Source: Draconibacterium sp. (GTDB taxonomy: Bacteria; Bacteroidota; Bacteroidia; Bacteroidales; Prolixibacteraceae). From it: a stretch of DNA of 7,997 nt. Position numbers and translations under genes: made by a program. Shown piece by piece: positions 7,331 through 7,997 of the stretch (within the stretch, counting starts at the first letter, position 1; each line of letters opens with the position of its first letter). The DNA is taken from the NCBI GenBank assembly GCA_027011835.1, contig JALUZN010000288.1:1-7997 (forward strand), read 5' to 3'. The notes beneath the pieces were generated by a model. It was given only the letters and a program-made list of their open reading frames with translations. It did no database searches and was not told the DNA's origin.

Positions 7331-7574
7331 ATTATTGCTCTACTGGTTATTCAATCTGAATATTGGCAATGACAGTGGTTTTGTCGGTAGTTTAGATTTC
7401 TGAAACAGAAGTCATTCTGAAATGGAAGAACAACTTGATTCTTTACAAGATTAGGCATCTACACCTAAAATTATTTTTTGACAGGTTAAAAACTATCAAA
7501 TTTCAGTTTCATTTCGACAGCTGTAAATTGGAGAGTTTCAAGCAAACCAATACTTTTACGGCAGAGAAAATTGT
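7331..7574. other. Intergenic region after the phosphoesterase gene
   Basis: 244 AT-rich bases without a convincing gene. A 7-bp inverted repeat (ATTGAAT at 7326-7332 with ATTCAAT at 7349-7355) overlaps the phosphoesterase stop codon, but no T-run follows, so it is not a clear terminator. A TTGACA at 7478-7483 has no -10 partner at the right distance. ACAGCTGT, an 8-bp palindrome, lies around 7517-7524. Confidence 0.5.
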
Positions 7575-7883
7575 ATGGACAAAAAGCAAAAACAGATAAC
7601 GTTTTTATCAAAAAACAGGCGCATTATTCAGGCTGTTTTGGGTATTGCAATTTATTTCGGTATCGGTTATTTTCAGATTTCGTTGTGGTGGGTGGTTGCT
7701 TTTGGCTCTGCCATTGGAATTATTTGGGGCAAAGTATTTTGCCGGTGGATGTGTCCGATGGGAATAATTATGGAGATAATGATGAAAATGAGTCCGAATG
7801 AGACCTTTCAACGAATGTATCAATACCATAAAATTGGTTGCCCAATTGCCTGGGTTTCGGGCTGGTTAAATAGTCAAACCTGA
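7575..7883 (+). CDS. Short NapH-type 4Fe-4S membrane protein, possibly truncated
   Basis: 102-aa membrane protein resembling the N-terminal part of NapH/polyferredoxin-type 4Fe-4S proteins, which pass electrons at the inner membrane. A basic N-terminus (KNRR at 13-16) precedes two hydrophobic segments at about 17-33 and 36-52. Then comes FCRWMCPMG (55-63), with the family's CxxxCP motif at Cys56 and Cys60, and a second Cys-Pro at 89-90. Related proteins usually continue into a soluble domain with CxxCxxCxxxCP ferredoxin clusters. Here the frame stops 12 residues after Cys89, and no Cys-rich continuation is visible in any frame over the remaining 114 bases. It may be a broken gene or a genuinely short form. 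The ATG start has only a weak purine-rich AGAGAAAA upstream. No link to the carbohydrate genes is evident. Confidence 0.7.
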   Translation: MDKKQKQITFLSKNRRIIQAVLGIAIYFGIGYFQISLWWVVAFGSAIGIIWGKVFCRWMCPMGIIMEIMMKMSPNETFQRMYQYHKIGCPIAWVSGWLNSQT

Positions 7884-7997
7884 AAAAGTCGATAATATTT
7901 AAGTTGAAGATTTTTGAATAGTATTTGTTTTAGGGTGTAAAAAAATCGAAACAGGTCAAAAATAATTTGAGCTTTAATGCGGTTCAGCATTTTCTTT
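7884..7997. other. Non-coding 3' edge of the window
   Basis: 114 AT-rich bases after the short Fe-S protein gene. All forward frames contain stops and none shows a ferredoxin-like cysteine pattern. No hairpin with a T-run is seen, so neither a terminator nor a following gene can be called. Confidence 0.45.

Noticed and set aside
7326..7355. Inverted repeat ATTGAAT / ATTCAAT as a terminator of the phosphoesterase gene
   Set aside because: It is AT-rich with a 16-nt loop, overlaps the stop codon, and no T-run follows.
7415..7454. Ten-codon frame starting ATGGAAGAACAAC in the gap before the Fe-S protein gene
   Set aside because: Too short, with no ribosome binding site or recognisable leader-peptide pattern.
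7478..7483. TTGACA as a classical sigma-70 -35 box
   Set aside because: No TATAAT-like box follows at 16-18 nt, and Bacteroidota do not generally use this consensus.
7571..7829. Overlapping alternative frames around the short Fe-S protein (plus 7571-7801 and minus 7608-7829)
   Set aside because: Only the 7575-7883 frame carries the membrane segments and the CxxxCP motif; the others lack both.

Overview
The window looks like accessory, glycan-related chromosomal DNA from a member of the Bacteroidota, probably a marine or sediment Bacteroidales/Marinilabiliales-type organism. Three things suggest this: AT-rich DNA with long AT-rich intergenic gaps, a Bacteroidota-style lipoprotein glycoside hydrolase, and weak or absent Shine-Dalgarno sites with a possible TTTG / TAnnTTTG-like promoter. 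The taxonomic call is inference from style; there is no rRNA or marker gene here.

Layout. Positions 1-171 are non-coding. On the minus strand, 172-3003 encodes a large secreted lipoprotein of glycoside hydrolase family 2 (943 aa), and 3249-4634 encodes a 12-TM sugar-porter-family MFS transporter (461 aa). Between them is a 245-bp gap with a strong imperfect hairpin. A 125-bp divergent intergenic region (4635-4759) separates the transporter from a plus-strand gene, 4760-7330. That gene encodes an exported PhoD-like metallophosphoesterase (856 aa) with an extra N-terminal lectin-like region. After another 244-bp gap, 7575-7883 encodes a 102-aa membrane protein resembling the start of NapH-type 4Fe-4S proteins. 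It ends before any ferredoxin domain and may be a truncated gene.

How the genes may work together. The GH2 lipoprotein would release a sugar from a glycan outside the cytoplasm. The MFS symporter, which keeps the Asp and Arg associated with proton coupling in XylE-like porters, would import the free sugar. The divergent phosphoesterase could remove phosphate or another ester from the same substrate. There is no SusC/SusD pair, no sulfatase and no dedicated regulator in the window, so this is either a minimal utilisation locus or the edge of a larger one. The GH2 and MFS genes share an identical 15-nt element, each exactly 27 nt upstream of its start codon, which suggests co-regulation from separate promoters. 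I see no tRNA, rRNA, CRISPR array, insertion sequence or phage gene. No clearly new system is evident; the most unusual points are the shared upstream element, the domain architecture of the PhoD-like protein and the shortened Fe-S membrane protein.
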